Shown here: positions 7,982 to 15,247 of the stretch, piece by piece
How positions within the stretch are numbered: the first letter of the stretch is position 1
Layout: each line of letters begins with the position of its first letter
DNA from: Actinomycetes bacterium
GTDB lineage: Bacteria > Actinomycetota > Acidimicrobiia > Acidimicrobiales > JAMCPL01
Direction of reading: 5' to 3'
Assembly: GCA_021846725.1 (NCBI GenBank)
Contig: JAJZWK010000013.1
Coordinates: 1-22,436, forward strand
DNA: 22,436 nucleotides
Position numbers and translations under genes: made by a program
The notes under the pieces: generated by a model
Databases searched by the model: none
Told to the model about the DNA's origin: nothing
Seen by the model: the letters and a program-made list of their open reading frames with translations, nothing else

Positions 7982-9870
7982 CAAGTTTGTCGTCTATGCG
8001 TACTCATTATTGTGGTCAACTCGGGGAAGACGATATAGGTACGCGGGTGACAGTATGTGGTTGGGTAGCTCATCGAAGGGAGCATGGAGAACATCTAGCG
8101 TTTCTGGATATGAGAGATCATACCGGTATTGTACAGTGTATCGTGGAGGGATCTATTGACGTTCGTCCGGAGTGGGTATTATGCGTAACAGGTACGCTGA
8201 AGCGTCGACCTGCTGGCACTGAGAACAACGACCTGAATACCGGAAGCGTGGAAATAGTGGATTGCGAATTGAAAGTACTCTCAAAGGCATCTCCACCACC
8301 ATTTCCTGTAGAAGACCGTATTGAAGCAGATGAGGTGCTTCGTATGCGCTATAGGTGCGTAGATCTTAGGCGTCCCAAGATGCAATTTAATCTGCGTTTG
8401 CGTTCTGCTCTTTTGCAGTCGTTACGTCGGGGTATGGTGGAGAGAGGGTTTTGTGAGGTGGACACTCCTTTGCTCTGGACACCTACACCTGAGGGGGCAA
8501 GGGAATTTGTTGTACCATCCAGGCTGAGAAAGGGAGAGTTTTACGTATTACCACAGAGTCCGCAGATTGCAAAGCAGCTTCTTATGGTGTCAGGAATAGA
8601 TAGATACTTTCAGATTGCCAAGTGCCTTCGTGACGAGGACCTGAGAGCAGACCGGCAGTTCGAATTCACTCAGTTGGATATCGAGGCATCCTTTGTAGAG
8701 GCGGAAGATATACGTAGTATCGTTGCAGATGTAGTGCTTGAAGCGATTGAAGCGGTTACTGGCTCTGATTTTGGTCCTGTGAGTACGATTACATGGAAGG
8801 AATCCATGGATCGTTTTGGTACGGATAAGCCTGATATCAGTAGTGGTATGGAACTGGTCGATCTGACAAGTCACTTTGCAGGTACTTCAGCTCGTGCATT
8901 GAGTGCACCATGCGTGAAGGCAATAGTAGTATCGGGTAGTGGGGAAGGTAGCTCACTAAGCCGGAATACGTTGGACGGTCTGGTGGAGTATGCAAAGAGC
9001 ATTGGCGGAAAGGGATTGGCCTGGTTCCGGGTTACCAGAGAAGAGGGTGGGAGTCTGCAGTTGGAGTCTCCGCTGGTAAAGTTCTTGAGTGATACTGAGC
9101 AAGCTGGAATGATACATAGGTGTAATGCTGTCAGTGGTGATGTGATACTGGTAGTAGCTGACGAGTGGAGAACAGCCTGTGAGGTACTAGGTGGGGTACG
9201 GGTCAAGTTGCTCAATAATTTTGTTGCGTCTTCCGATAACTCCAAAGGAGATGAGAGCTCTATGATGTCCAATAGCTCTGATAGTGCTGATAAGTATGCC
9301 ATACCTGGTACTTTCGATGGTAGTGGCAATTTTTATAGTGTCGGCAATCCAGCTAAGAGATCGCTTCTCTGGGTGATTGACTTTCCTCTGTTTGATGGGG
9401 TGGATGATAGTGGTAACTTGATATCGGCTCATCACCCATTTACTATGCCATATCCAGACGATATGGCTCAGCTCGAGGACGACCCTCTGAGCGTACGGTC
9501 ACTTGCCTATGACTTGGTTCTTGATGGCTGGGAATTGGGTTCTGGTTCTATCAGAATTCACGATCCTGAAATACAGCACAGTATCTTCAAGTTATTGGGT
9601 CTTAGTATGGAGGCCGCATCCGCTCGTTTTGGATTCCTGTTGGATGCATTCCAGTATGGAGTTCCTCCACATGGCGGATTCGCTATTGGTATAGACAGAC
9701 TTGTTGCTCTCTTGGCAGGCGAGCAATCTATCAGGAATGTCATTGCATTTCCAAAGACCCAGACTGGTTATGACCCGCTCACAGGAGCGCCAAAGGAATT
9801 ACAGCCGGAGGTTCTTTCAGAGCTCGGCATATCCATCCGTACTGCTTCTCGACCGACCGTAATTGGGTAG
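7954..9870 (+). CDS. aspS: Aspartate--tRNA ligase, possibly non-discriminating (Asp/Asn)
   Basis: AspRS charges tRNA-Asp. An N-terminal OB-fold anticodon domain (MRTHYCG, VCGWVAHRREHG) precedes the class II core, which has QSPQIAKQLLMVSGIDRYF and CLRDEDLRADRQFEFTQLD. A bacterial-type GAD insertion follows, and the C-terminus has GIDRLVALL and FPKTQTGYDPLTGAP. The His in 'RREHG' matches the His at the OB-fold position reported for non-discriminating AspRS, whereas discriminating enzymes have Leu. That suggests indirect Asn-tRNA formation with GatCAB. At 638 residues the protein exceeds the usual 580-600, mainly because of a Ser/Asp-rich insert at about residues 425-466 (9226-9350). The start at 7954 is supported by AGGAAG. 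The family's usual N-terminus begins at the ATG at 7996, and 7966 is a third option. Confidence 0.94.
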   Translation: MVGEMEKTLASLSSMRTHYCGQLGEDDIGTRVTVCGWVAHRREHGEHLAFLDMRDHTGIVQCIVEGSIDVRPEWVLCVTGTLKRRPAGTENNDLNTGSVEIVDCELKVLSKASPPPFPVEDRIEADEVLRMRYRCVDLRRPKMQFNLRLRSALLQSLRRGMVERGFCEVDTPLLWTPTPEGAREFVVPSRLRKGEFYVLPQSPQIAKQLLMVSGIDRYFQIAKCLRDEDLRADRQFEFTQLDIEASFVEAEDIRSIVADVVLEAIEAVTGSDFGPVSTITWKESMDRFGTDKPDISSGMELVDLTSHFAGTSARALSAPCVKAIVVSGSGEGSSLSRNTLDGLVEYAKSIGGKGLAWFRVTREEGGSLQLESPLVKFLSDTEQAGMIHRCNAVSGDVILVVADEWRTACEVLGGVRVKLLNNFVASSDNSKGDESSMMSNSSDSADKYAIPGTFDGSGNFYSVGNPAKRSLLWVIDFPLFDGVDDSGNLISAHHPFTMPYPDDMAQLEDDPLSVRSLAYDLVLDGWELGSGSIRIHDPEIQHSIFKLLGLSMEAASARFGFLLDAFQYGVPPHGGFAIGIDRLVALLAGEQSIRNVIAFPKTQTGYDPLTGAPKELQPEVLSELGISIRTASRPTVIG

Positions 9871-9935
9871 TGGGTTGCTTTCTTGAAATATCATAGATGG
9901 ATGTGAATAAAGAACAAAGATAAGTATGCTCTCTT

Positions 9936-9946
9936 TGCGCTAATAT
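9936..9946 (+). promoter_or_regulatory. Candidate promoter of the enoyl-CoA hydratase gene (TGCGC-TAATAT)
   Basis: TAATAT at 9941-9946 ends exactly 7 nt before the ATG at 9954, and no Shine-Dalgarno is present, so a leaderless transcript is likely. The preceding TGCGC is also found before the -10 of the phosphofructokinase gene. No -35 consensus is visible. Confidence 0.45.
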
Positions 9947-9953
9947 CAATATC

Positions 9954-10742
9954 ATGGAAGAAGAACGCTCCCCTGTATTGCTTACTCGTAACCCTGATAA
10001 CGTTGCGCTGATTACGCTTAATCGTCCCAAGGCCAATGCCCTTTCAGCCGAGTTGTTGGATCATCTTTGTAAGGTCGTGTCTGAGCTTGTGGAAGATTCT
10101 CCGGCATCGGTAGTGCTGTATGGTGGTAAACGATTGTTTTCGGCGGGTGCCGATATTTCTGAGATGGATCTCGATGATCCCGATATAGCCAGCAAAATAG
10201 TCGGCAACTTTCATGAGGCTACAGCAGCCCTGGCTTCCTTGCCGCGGATGGTTGTAGCTGCCATTACCGGATACGCACTGGGAGGAGGTCTCGAGTTGGC
10301 ATTGTCGTGCGACATCAGGATAGCTGGTGAGTCTGCAAAGCTTGGTTTGCCAGAAGTAACCTTGGGAATCCTGCCTGGAGGGGGAGGTACCCAGCGATTA
10401 CCCAGGCTAATAGGGGTATCAAGGGCAAAAGAGATGATTCTATCTGGTCGGCAGATAGACGCAGAGGAGGCTCTTCGGATTGGTCTCGTGAACAAAGTGG
10501 TCCCCGATGGCGATGTACTCGATGAAGCGATGGCTATAGCAACTGAGTATGCCGCTGGAGCACTTGCCGCTCAGGCTCTGGCGAAGAGGGCGATAGATGA
10601 GGGTATAGATATGAAGCTGAACGATGGGCTTGCCGTAGAGCGCAATGTATTTGAGGAAGTATTCAGAACCGATGATGCTCGGATTGGTATTACATCATTT
10701 CGTGAAAGCGGCCCAGGTAAGGCGCACTTTATAGGTCGCTGA
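9954..10742 (+). CDS. Enoyl-CoA hydratase/isomerase family protein
   Basis: The 262-residue product is a complete crotonase-fold protein. Hydratases of this family add water across the double bond of 2-enoyl-CoA in fatty-acid oxidation. The oxyanion-hole segments are FSAGADI (residues 62-68) and the GYALGGGLE loop (107-114). Both catalytic glutamates of the hydratase class are present: Glu114 (GGGLELAL) and Glu134 (LPEVTLGILPGGGGTQRL). This favours a true hydratase over isomerase-only relatives, although substrate chain length cannot be read from the sequence. The gene stands alone, 83 bp after aspS and 118 bp before treS, with its own TANNNT box. No other beta-oxidation gene is in the window, so the exact pathway is open. 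Confidence 0.9.
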   Translation: MEEERSPVLLTRNPDNVALITLNRPKANALSAELLDHLCKVVSELVEDSPASVVLYGGKRLFSAGADISEMDLDDPDIASKIVGNFHEATAALASLPRMVVAAITGYALGGGLELALSCDIRIAGESAKLGLPEVTLGILPGGGGTQRLPRLIGVSRAKEMILSGRQIDAEEALRIGLVNKVVPDGDVLDEAMAIATEYAAGALAAQALAKRAIDEGIDMKLNDGLAVERNVFEEVFRTDDARIGITSFRESGPGKAHFIGR

Positions 10743-10860
10743 TGTGTATATCCAGTGTAGTGACATCAATGAATACTAGTCGCGTTATGTCATTTGCGGA
10801 ACAGACTACTGAATGAGATACTAGTGATTATCTTTGTAGTTAGCGATATATCCAATATCC
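10743..10860. promoter_or_regulatory. treS upstream region with repeated words
   Basis: This 118-bp gap holds ATACTAGT twice (10773-10780 and 10818-10825). It also holds GAACAGACTACT at 10799-10810, identical over 12 bp to one half of the palindrome between galT and the cysteine desulfurase gene. A -10-like TATATC at 10847-10852 ends 8 nt before the treS ATG. No Shine-Dalgarno is seen. I infer a regulated, possibly leaderless, promoter. Confidence 0.4.
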
Positions 10861-12552
10861 ATGCCTGATCCCAAGAAGATTCCAGATAAACCTCCAGACT
10901 GGTACCGGAAGGCTGTCTTCTATGAAGTGTTTACGAGAGGATACTTCGACTCCAATAATGACGGAGTTGGAGATATTAGGGGGTTGCAACAGAAGTTGGA
11001 CTACCTGGAATGGTTGGGGGTGGACTGTATATGGTTGTTGCCGTACTATCCTTCTCCAATGCGTGACGGAGGGTATGATATTTCAGACTTCATGTCTGTC
11101 CATCCCGAGCTGGGCACAGTAGACGATCTCTCGGCTTTGCTCGATGATGCTCATAGTAGAGGTATAAGTATAGTTGCAGACCTTGTACTTAATCATACCT
11201 CCGATCAACATCCTTGGTTTCAGGAGTCCAGGTCATCTCGTACGAACTCAAAGGCAGATTGGTATGTGTGGAGTGATGACGATAAGCGTTGGCCTGAAGC
11301 ACGAGTCGTATTCGTCGATGTAGAAACCTCCAATTGGACATGGGATCCTGTCAGGGAACAGTTTTACTGGCATCGATTCTATTCCCATCAGCCGGATCTC
11401 AATTACGAAAATGAAGAGGTCGTAGAGACCATGTTGGACGTAGTTAGGTACTGGCTGGATTTGGGGCTAGATGGCTTTAGGCTGGATGCCGTTCCGTACC
11501 TATTCCAGAAAGATGGCACTACAGGTGAGAACCTGCCAGAGACACATGCCTATCTTGCAAAAATTCGTAGGGTGGTAGATGAGTATTCCCCCAAGAGGGT
11601 TCTACTTGCTGAGGCCAATCAGTGGCCTGCTGATTTGGTCGATTATTTTGGGAAAGGTGATGAATGTGATATGTGTTTTCACTTCCCGCTTATGCCACGC
11701 CTTTTTCTTGCCGTAAGACGTGAGCAGAGATTTCCAATAACAGAGATCATTTCCCAGACCCCCGAGATTGTTACGGGCTGCCAGTGGGCTATCTTTTTGC
11801 GCAATCATGACGAACTCACCTTGGAGAAGGTCACCGAAGAGGAGAGAGACGAACTGGTCTCTGAGTATGCACGTGATCCTCGTATGAAGAGACATCTTGG
11901 TATAGGGAGGCGCTTGGCATCATTATTGCAAAATGACAGGAAATTGGCTGAGTTGCTTTGGGCGTTGATTTTCTCGTTGCCGGGGAGCCCAGTCATCTAT
12001 TACGGGGACGAACTGTTGATGGGTGATAACATTTACCTTGGAGACCGTGATTCTGTACGTACTCCGATGCAGTGGAGCCCTGATCGCAACGGTGGTTTCT
12101 CTAGGGCAGACTTTGCTCAGCTTTACTTGCCCCCCGTTATGGATCCCGTATATGGATATGAGGCAGTAAATGTGGAGGCACAGCAGCGCAATTCGAGTTC
12201 CTTCTTGCATTGGATGCAAAGAATGCTTCAGGTGAGAAAGCAGTATCCGGTTTTTGGTATAGGTGTCTTGGATTTTATCAGTTGTACCAATCCGTCAATT
12301 CTTGCATATGTGCGTGCGGTCGAGCAGGATGGTGACATTAGTGCCGTGCTCTGTGTTCACAACCTGTCGAGATTTGCACAGCCGGTAGAATTGGATTTGA
12401 TCAGATATGTTGATTATGTGCCCATAGAGTTGTTAGGGAGGGTTCCATTTCCTGCAATTGGAGAGAGCTTTTATCCTATTTCGCTTGGTTCTTATGGATT
12501 TTACTGGTTTGAACTGGTCAAACGAGATGATGGTGATATGGCTCAGGATTGA
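10861..12552 (+). CDS. treS: Trehalose synthase (maltose alpha-D-glucosyltransferase)
   Basis: TreS interconverts maltose and trehalose in the cytoplasm. The 563-residue product is a GH13 enzyme with the typical TreS opening (WYRKAVFYEVFTRGYFDSNNDGVGDI). The catalytic triad is visible: nucleophile Asp209 in DGFRLDAVPYL, acid/base Glu251 in LLAEANQWP, and transition-state Asp317 in RNHDELTLE. The late motif GSPVIYYGDELLMGDNIYLGDRD is also present. The length suits a stand-alone TreS (550-600). In actinobacteria TreS often works with maltokinase in the GlgE pathway to alpha-glucan, and here a maltokinase homologue follows after 35 bp. That partner lacks kinase residues, so whether maltose from TreS is phosphorylated here is unclear. 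Confidence 0.95.
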   Translation: MPDPKKIPDKPPDWYRKAVFYEVFTRGYFDSNNDGVGDIRGLQQKLDYLEWLGVDCIWLLPYYPSPMRDGGYDISDFMSVHPELGTVDDLSALLDDAHSRGISIVADLVLNHTSDQHPWFQESRSSRTNSKADWYVWSDDDKRWPEARVVFVDVETSNWTWDPVREQFYWHRFYSHQPDLNYENEEVVETMLDVVRYWLDLGLDGFRLDAVPYLFQKDGTTGENLPETHAYLAKIRRVVDEYSPKRVLLAEANQWPADLVDYFGKGDECDMCFHFPLMPRLFLAVRREQRFPITEIISQTPEIVTGCQWAIFLRNHDELTLEKVTEEERDELVSEYARDPRMKRHLGIGRRLASLLQNDRKLAELLWALIFSLPGSPVIYYGDELLMGDNIYLGDRDSVRTPMQWSPDRNGGFSRADFAQLYLPPVMDPVYGYEAVNVEAQQRNSSSFLHWMQRMLQVRKQYPVFGIGVLDFISCTNPSILAYVRAVEQDGDISAVLCVHNLSRFAQPVELDLIRYVDYVPIELLGRVPFPAIGESFYPISLGSYGFYWFELVKRDDGDMAQD

Positions 12553-12574
12553 AGCGCCCTGTGGACAGTAATGG

Positions 12575-12580
12575 TAGACT
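12575..12580 (+). promoter_or_regulatory. Candidate -10 box of the maltokinase-like gene (TAGACT)
   Basis: TAGACT ends 7 nt before the ATG at 12588. This is the same spacing as in several other genes here, and no Shine-Dalgarno is present. An internal promoter between treS and this gene is possible. Confidence 0.35.
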
Positions 12581-12587
12581 ATATTAA

Positions 12588-14063
12588 ATGCACGATTTGA
12601 CCGATGGTGTGGTAGGCAGCGCATCCTTGGATGGGATAGTGCAGAAAGCAATATCGAGGTATCTGCCCAATGGACAGCCCATGCCAGACAGCGTAGTGAT
12701 TGTCGATACTGATGTTGTCAGGTATGAAAAGCCTGTTTTATTGGATGTAGTAGCTCGAGCAGACGGTTCTATGTATCACGTTGTCATTGGACTTATGGAT
12801 CCGGGAGATGAGCCTAGATTTTTCTCCGATGCTGCAGATCAGGTACTTGGATTATATGACCATAATGGTCAATTGTTTGTTGCGGTAGATGCTCTAGAAG
12901 AGCAGGACATGGTATCCGACCTGGTAGGGTTGCTCCATTCTCCTCCAGCTACCCAGGAATTTCTGTCTGTCCAGACACTTTCGGATGGTCAGACACCTTT
13001 GGATGGTCAGACATCTTCGTCTACCCATGAATCTTCAGGTAGTTATACAAATCAGGTATCTTCGGTCGATCTGGCTCATCCTACATATCCTCTATCAGCT
13101 CATGCACCTTTGGCTACCCCTGTATCCGTCCAGGTTAGCCCGACTGATTCAGCATCTCCGAGTTATCAAGACTTGGTTTCGAGGTTCAATATGGTCAGGA
13201 AGGATAGCGATACTGATGAACTGGTTGTGTATATCGTCAATGAATCGGTAATATACACAGTTGTTAAGAAGATAATAGAGATGAGGTCCCCCAACATTGA
13301 TCTCCTCATTACTCTTGATTCCTGTGGGTTCAATAACATGTTTGCTCCACTTACCGTCTGGGAACGTGGTGGCTATATTTTGGGGTTGGTTCAAGAGTAT
13401 ATGCCGGGTACTTCTACCGGCTGGGACGTTGCACTTACATCGCTTCGCGACCTATGCTCAGCTGGATGTGCACCTCAAGAGGCAGGAGCTGACTTTGCGC
13501 CAGATTCTTTCAAGATTGGTGAGATGTTGGGTAGGATGCATATTGCTCTTGAAGGAAAGTTCAATCGGCGTAGGATGGATATAGCCACTAAACTGCCAGA
13601 TACATCCAGCTGGTCGGAGTCGGATAGGCTACAGGCCCAGTTGGATAGGAAATTACTGGAAGAATCCGATATCCATTACTACGAGATTCCGATTCATGGT
13701 AACTTTGATTTGGTTCATATAAGGAGAGGAGAGTATGGTTGGTACCTTGGCGACATGATGCAACTAGGATCACAGCAGGAAAGATTGTACTCGTCTCCAC
13801 TGTATGATCTGGCTACCGTGCTGTGCTCATTGCACGAGGTAGCTCTGGATTCACTGAAGGAACGCGATCCTCTTAGTGCAGATGAGACGGAGGGTCTGGT
13901 AAGTGAATGGGAGAAACGTAATACCGAAATGCTTATAAATGGCTATTTGAACGTATCTGGCATTGCAGGGTTGGTTCCTACTCATGATGGGTGTTTCTAC
14001 GCGATGCTCAATATGATGAGCCAAGAATATCATAATCGTAATAATTTGTCAGCAGATGAGTAG
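12588..14063 (+). CDS. Maltokinase homologue with degenerate active site (probable pseudokinase)
   Basis: The 491-residue product aligns by eye with actinobacterial maltokinase (Mak/Pep2). An N-terminal cap covers about residues 1-125. A low-complexity Ser/Thr/Pro/Gln linker follows at about 125-195, with tandem 6-residue units. Then comes a kinase-like domain with GLVQEYMPGTSTGWDVAL, LYDLATVLCSLHEVAL and a WEKRNTEMLINGYL segment. The catalytic loop, HGDYHLGQ in active maltokinases, reads HGNFDLVH (residues 370-377): the catalytic Asp is Asn372 and the metal-binding Gln is His. The DFEGEP metal motif reads LGDMMQLG (about 387-394). The Glu expected in the NPDLEV-type helix is also missing. 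The frame is open throughout, so this is not a simple pseudogene. I infer a regulatory or scaffold role beside TreS, or a changed chemistry. Confidence 0.75.
   Translation: MHDLTDGVVGSASLDGIVQKAISRYLPNGQPMPDSVVIVDTDVVRYEKPVLLDVVARADGSMYHVVIGLMDPGDEPRFFSDAADQVLGLYDHNGQLFVAVDALEEQDMVSDLVGLLHSPPATQEFLSVQTLSDGQTPLDGQTSSSTHESSGSYTNQVSSVDLAHPTYPLSAHAPLATPVSVQVSPTDSASPSYQDLVSRFNMVRKDSDTDELVVYIVNESVIYTVVKKIIEMRSPNIDLLITLDSCGFNNMFAPLTVWERGGYILGLVQEYMPGTSTGWDVALTSLRDLCSAGCAPQEAGADFAPDSFKIGEMLGRMHIALEGKFNRRRMDIATKLPDTSSWSESDRLQAQLDRKLLEESDIHYYEIPIHGNFDLVHIRRGEYGWYLGDMMQLGSQQERLYSSPLYDLATVLCSLHEVALDSLKERDPLSADETEGLVSEWEKRNTEMLINGYLNVSGIAGLVPTHDGCFYAMLNMMSQEYHNRNNLSADE
12965..13018 (+). repeat. 18-bp tandem repeat in the maltokinase-like gene
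   Basis: Two near-identical 18-bp units, both beginning GGATGGTCAGACA, occupy 12983-13000 and 13001-13018. A degenerate third copy (CCAGACACTTTC) precedes them. They encode a 6-residue repeat of the form LDGQTS/P in the linker between cap and kinase-like domain. Confidence 0.75.
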
Positions 14064-14116
14064 ATAAAGTGCGCTGGACATCGGCACATAGAGAGTGTGA
14101 ACTATGTTGGCTGTAA

Positions 14117-14127
14117 TGCGCTATTAT
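14117..14127 (+). promoter_or_regulatory. Candidate promoter of the phosphofructokinase gene (TGCGC-TATTAT)
   Basis: TATTAT at 14122-14127 ends 7 nt before the ATG at 14135, with no Shine-Dalgarno. The 11-bp string differs by one base from the one before the enoyl-CoA hydratase gene, and both sit at the same distance from the start codon. Confidence 0.5.
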
Positions 14128-14134
14128 TCACCAC

Positions 14135-15199
14135 ATGAGTGATAACAACATATCTCGAATAGGCGTATTGACCGGTGGTGGTGACTGTCCAGGGCTAAAT
14201 GCAGTAATACGTGCTGTAGTTACTGTAGCCGAACAGGAATACGGTGATTCGGTAGTAGGGTTCTACGATGGGTGGAAGGGGGTCATCGAGAGCAGGACTA
14301 TGGAACTTCGTACAGAGGATTGTAGAAACTTGCTTACGCTGGGAGGCACAATCCTAGGTACCTCCAGGACCAACCCTTTTGTCATGGAAAATGGCATAGA
14401 GAAGGTGAAGGCAGGCCTTGAAGCTGCTCATGCCGATGCCCTGGTTGCTATTGGCGGTGACGATACTCTTGGAGTTGCTACCAAACTGGCAGAGGCCGGT
14501 ATGCCGGTCGTGGGGGTACCCAAGACTATCGATAACGATTTAAGTGGTACTGAGCTCACATTTGGATTCGATACTGCCGTGCAGATAGCTACTGAGGCAA
14601 TTGATAGGCTGAGAACTACGGCAGAATCACACCACCGTGTCATAGTCTGCGAGGTAATGGGACGCAGCGCGGGCTGGATTGCAACTTATGCTGGCATGGC
14701 TGCCGGTGTCGCAGATATCCTGGTGCCTGAGAGGCCGTTTGACATAGATACGGTATGTCGAAGGATCATGGCTCGCCATGCAGAAGGTCAGTACTCATCT
14801 ATTATCGTAATAGGAGAGGGTGCTGTACTTGCTCCTGGTCCGGATCGTGATGCTATGGAAAATGCCATGAAATCTGTATCGCGAGATGCATTTGGACACG
14901 CGAGACTTGGTGGTATTGGATCCTGGTTGGCAGAAGAGATTGAAAAGCGCACCGGTTTCGAGTCTCGAGTCACGATACTTGGCCACGTGCAGCGTGGGGG
15001 TACTCCTACGGCATTTGACAGAGTACTGGCTACCCGTTTTGGTGTCGAAGCAGTGAGAGCTATACATCGAGGGGAACTGGGGAAGATGGTGGCACTCAAT
15101 TGTGGTCAAGTGGTTACTGTTCCGTTGTCAGAAGGTACCAGAGAAACTAAATATCTCGATATGAAGTTGTATGACGTTGCACAGGCACTGCTGACTTGA
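14135..15199 (+). CDS. pfp: 6-phosphofructokinase, pyrophosphate-dependent type
   Basis: This enzyme phosphorylates fructose 6-phosphate in glycolysis. The 354-residue product has the PfkA fold: GVLTGGGDCPGLNAVIR at the N-terminus, TIDND with catalytic Asp133 and Asp135, and the sugar-phosphate segment MGRSAGWIA. Two positions decide the phosphate donor. ATP enzymes have Gly after the GGD (E. coli Gly104) and Gly before TIDND (Gly124). Here they are Asp110 (GGDDT, residues 107-111) and Lys130 (PKTIDND). Both are the known pyrophosphate-type residues, as in the actinomycete PPi-PFK group. I therefore infer a reversible, PPi-using enzyme. The gene lies 71 bp after the maltokinase homologue and converges on galT. 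Confidence 0.9.
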   Translation: MSDNNISRIGVLTGGGDCPGLNAVIRAVVTVAEQEYGDSVVGFYDGWKGVIESRTMELRTEDCRNLLTLGGTILGTSRTNPFVMENGIEKVKAGLEAAHADALVAIGGDDTLGVATKLAEAGMPVVGVPKTIDNDLSGTELTFGFDTAVQIATEAIDRLRTTAESHHRVIVCEVMGRSAGWIATYAGMAAGVADILVPERPFDIDTVCRRIMARHAEGQYSSIIVIGEGAVLAPGPDRDAMENAMKSVSRDAFGHARLGGIGSWLAEEIEKRTGFESRVTILGHVQRGGTPTAFDRVLATRFGVEAVRAIHRGELGKMVALNCGQVVTVPLSEGTRETKYLDMKLYDVAQALLT

Positions 15200-15247
15200 G
15201 CCTGACGTATTACGTCCAACGTACTGTTGCTGCCGTGAAAAAGTAAA

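Noticed and set aside
8871..9329. 152-residue minus-strand ORF inside aspS
   Set aside because: It lies wholly antisense to a clear aspS coding region, and its composition follows the complement of aspS codons. No domain is recognisable.
10761..10792. TGACAT ... ATGTCA inverted repeat upstream of treS as an operator
   Set aside because: The arms are only 6 bp with a 20-bp spacer, and such pairs are expected often by chance.
12965..13018. Tandem units in the maltokinase-like gene as a CRISPR array
   Set aside because: The units are directly adjacent with no spacers, lie within an open reading frame, and no cas gene is present.
15205..15217. GACGTA-T-TACGTC dyad between the phosphofructokinase gene and galT, as a bidirectional terminator
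   Set aside because: The stem is about 5 bp with a 3-nt loop and no T-run on either side.
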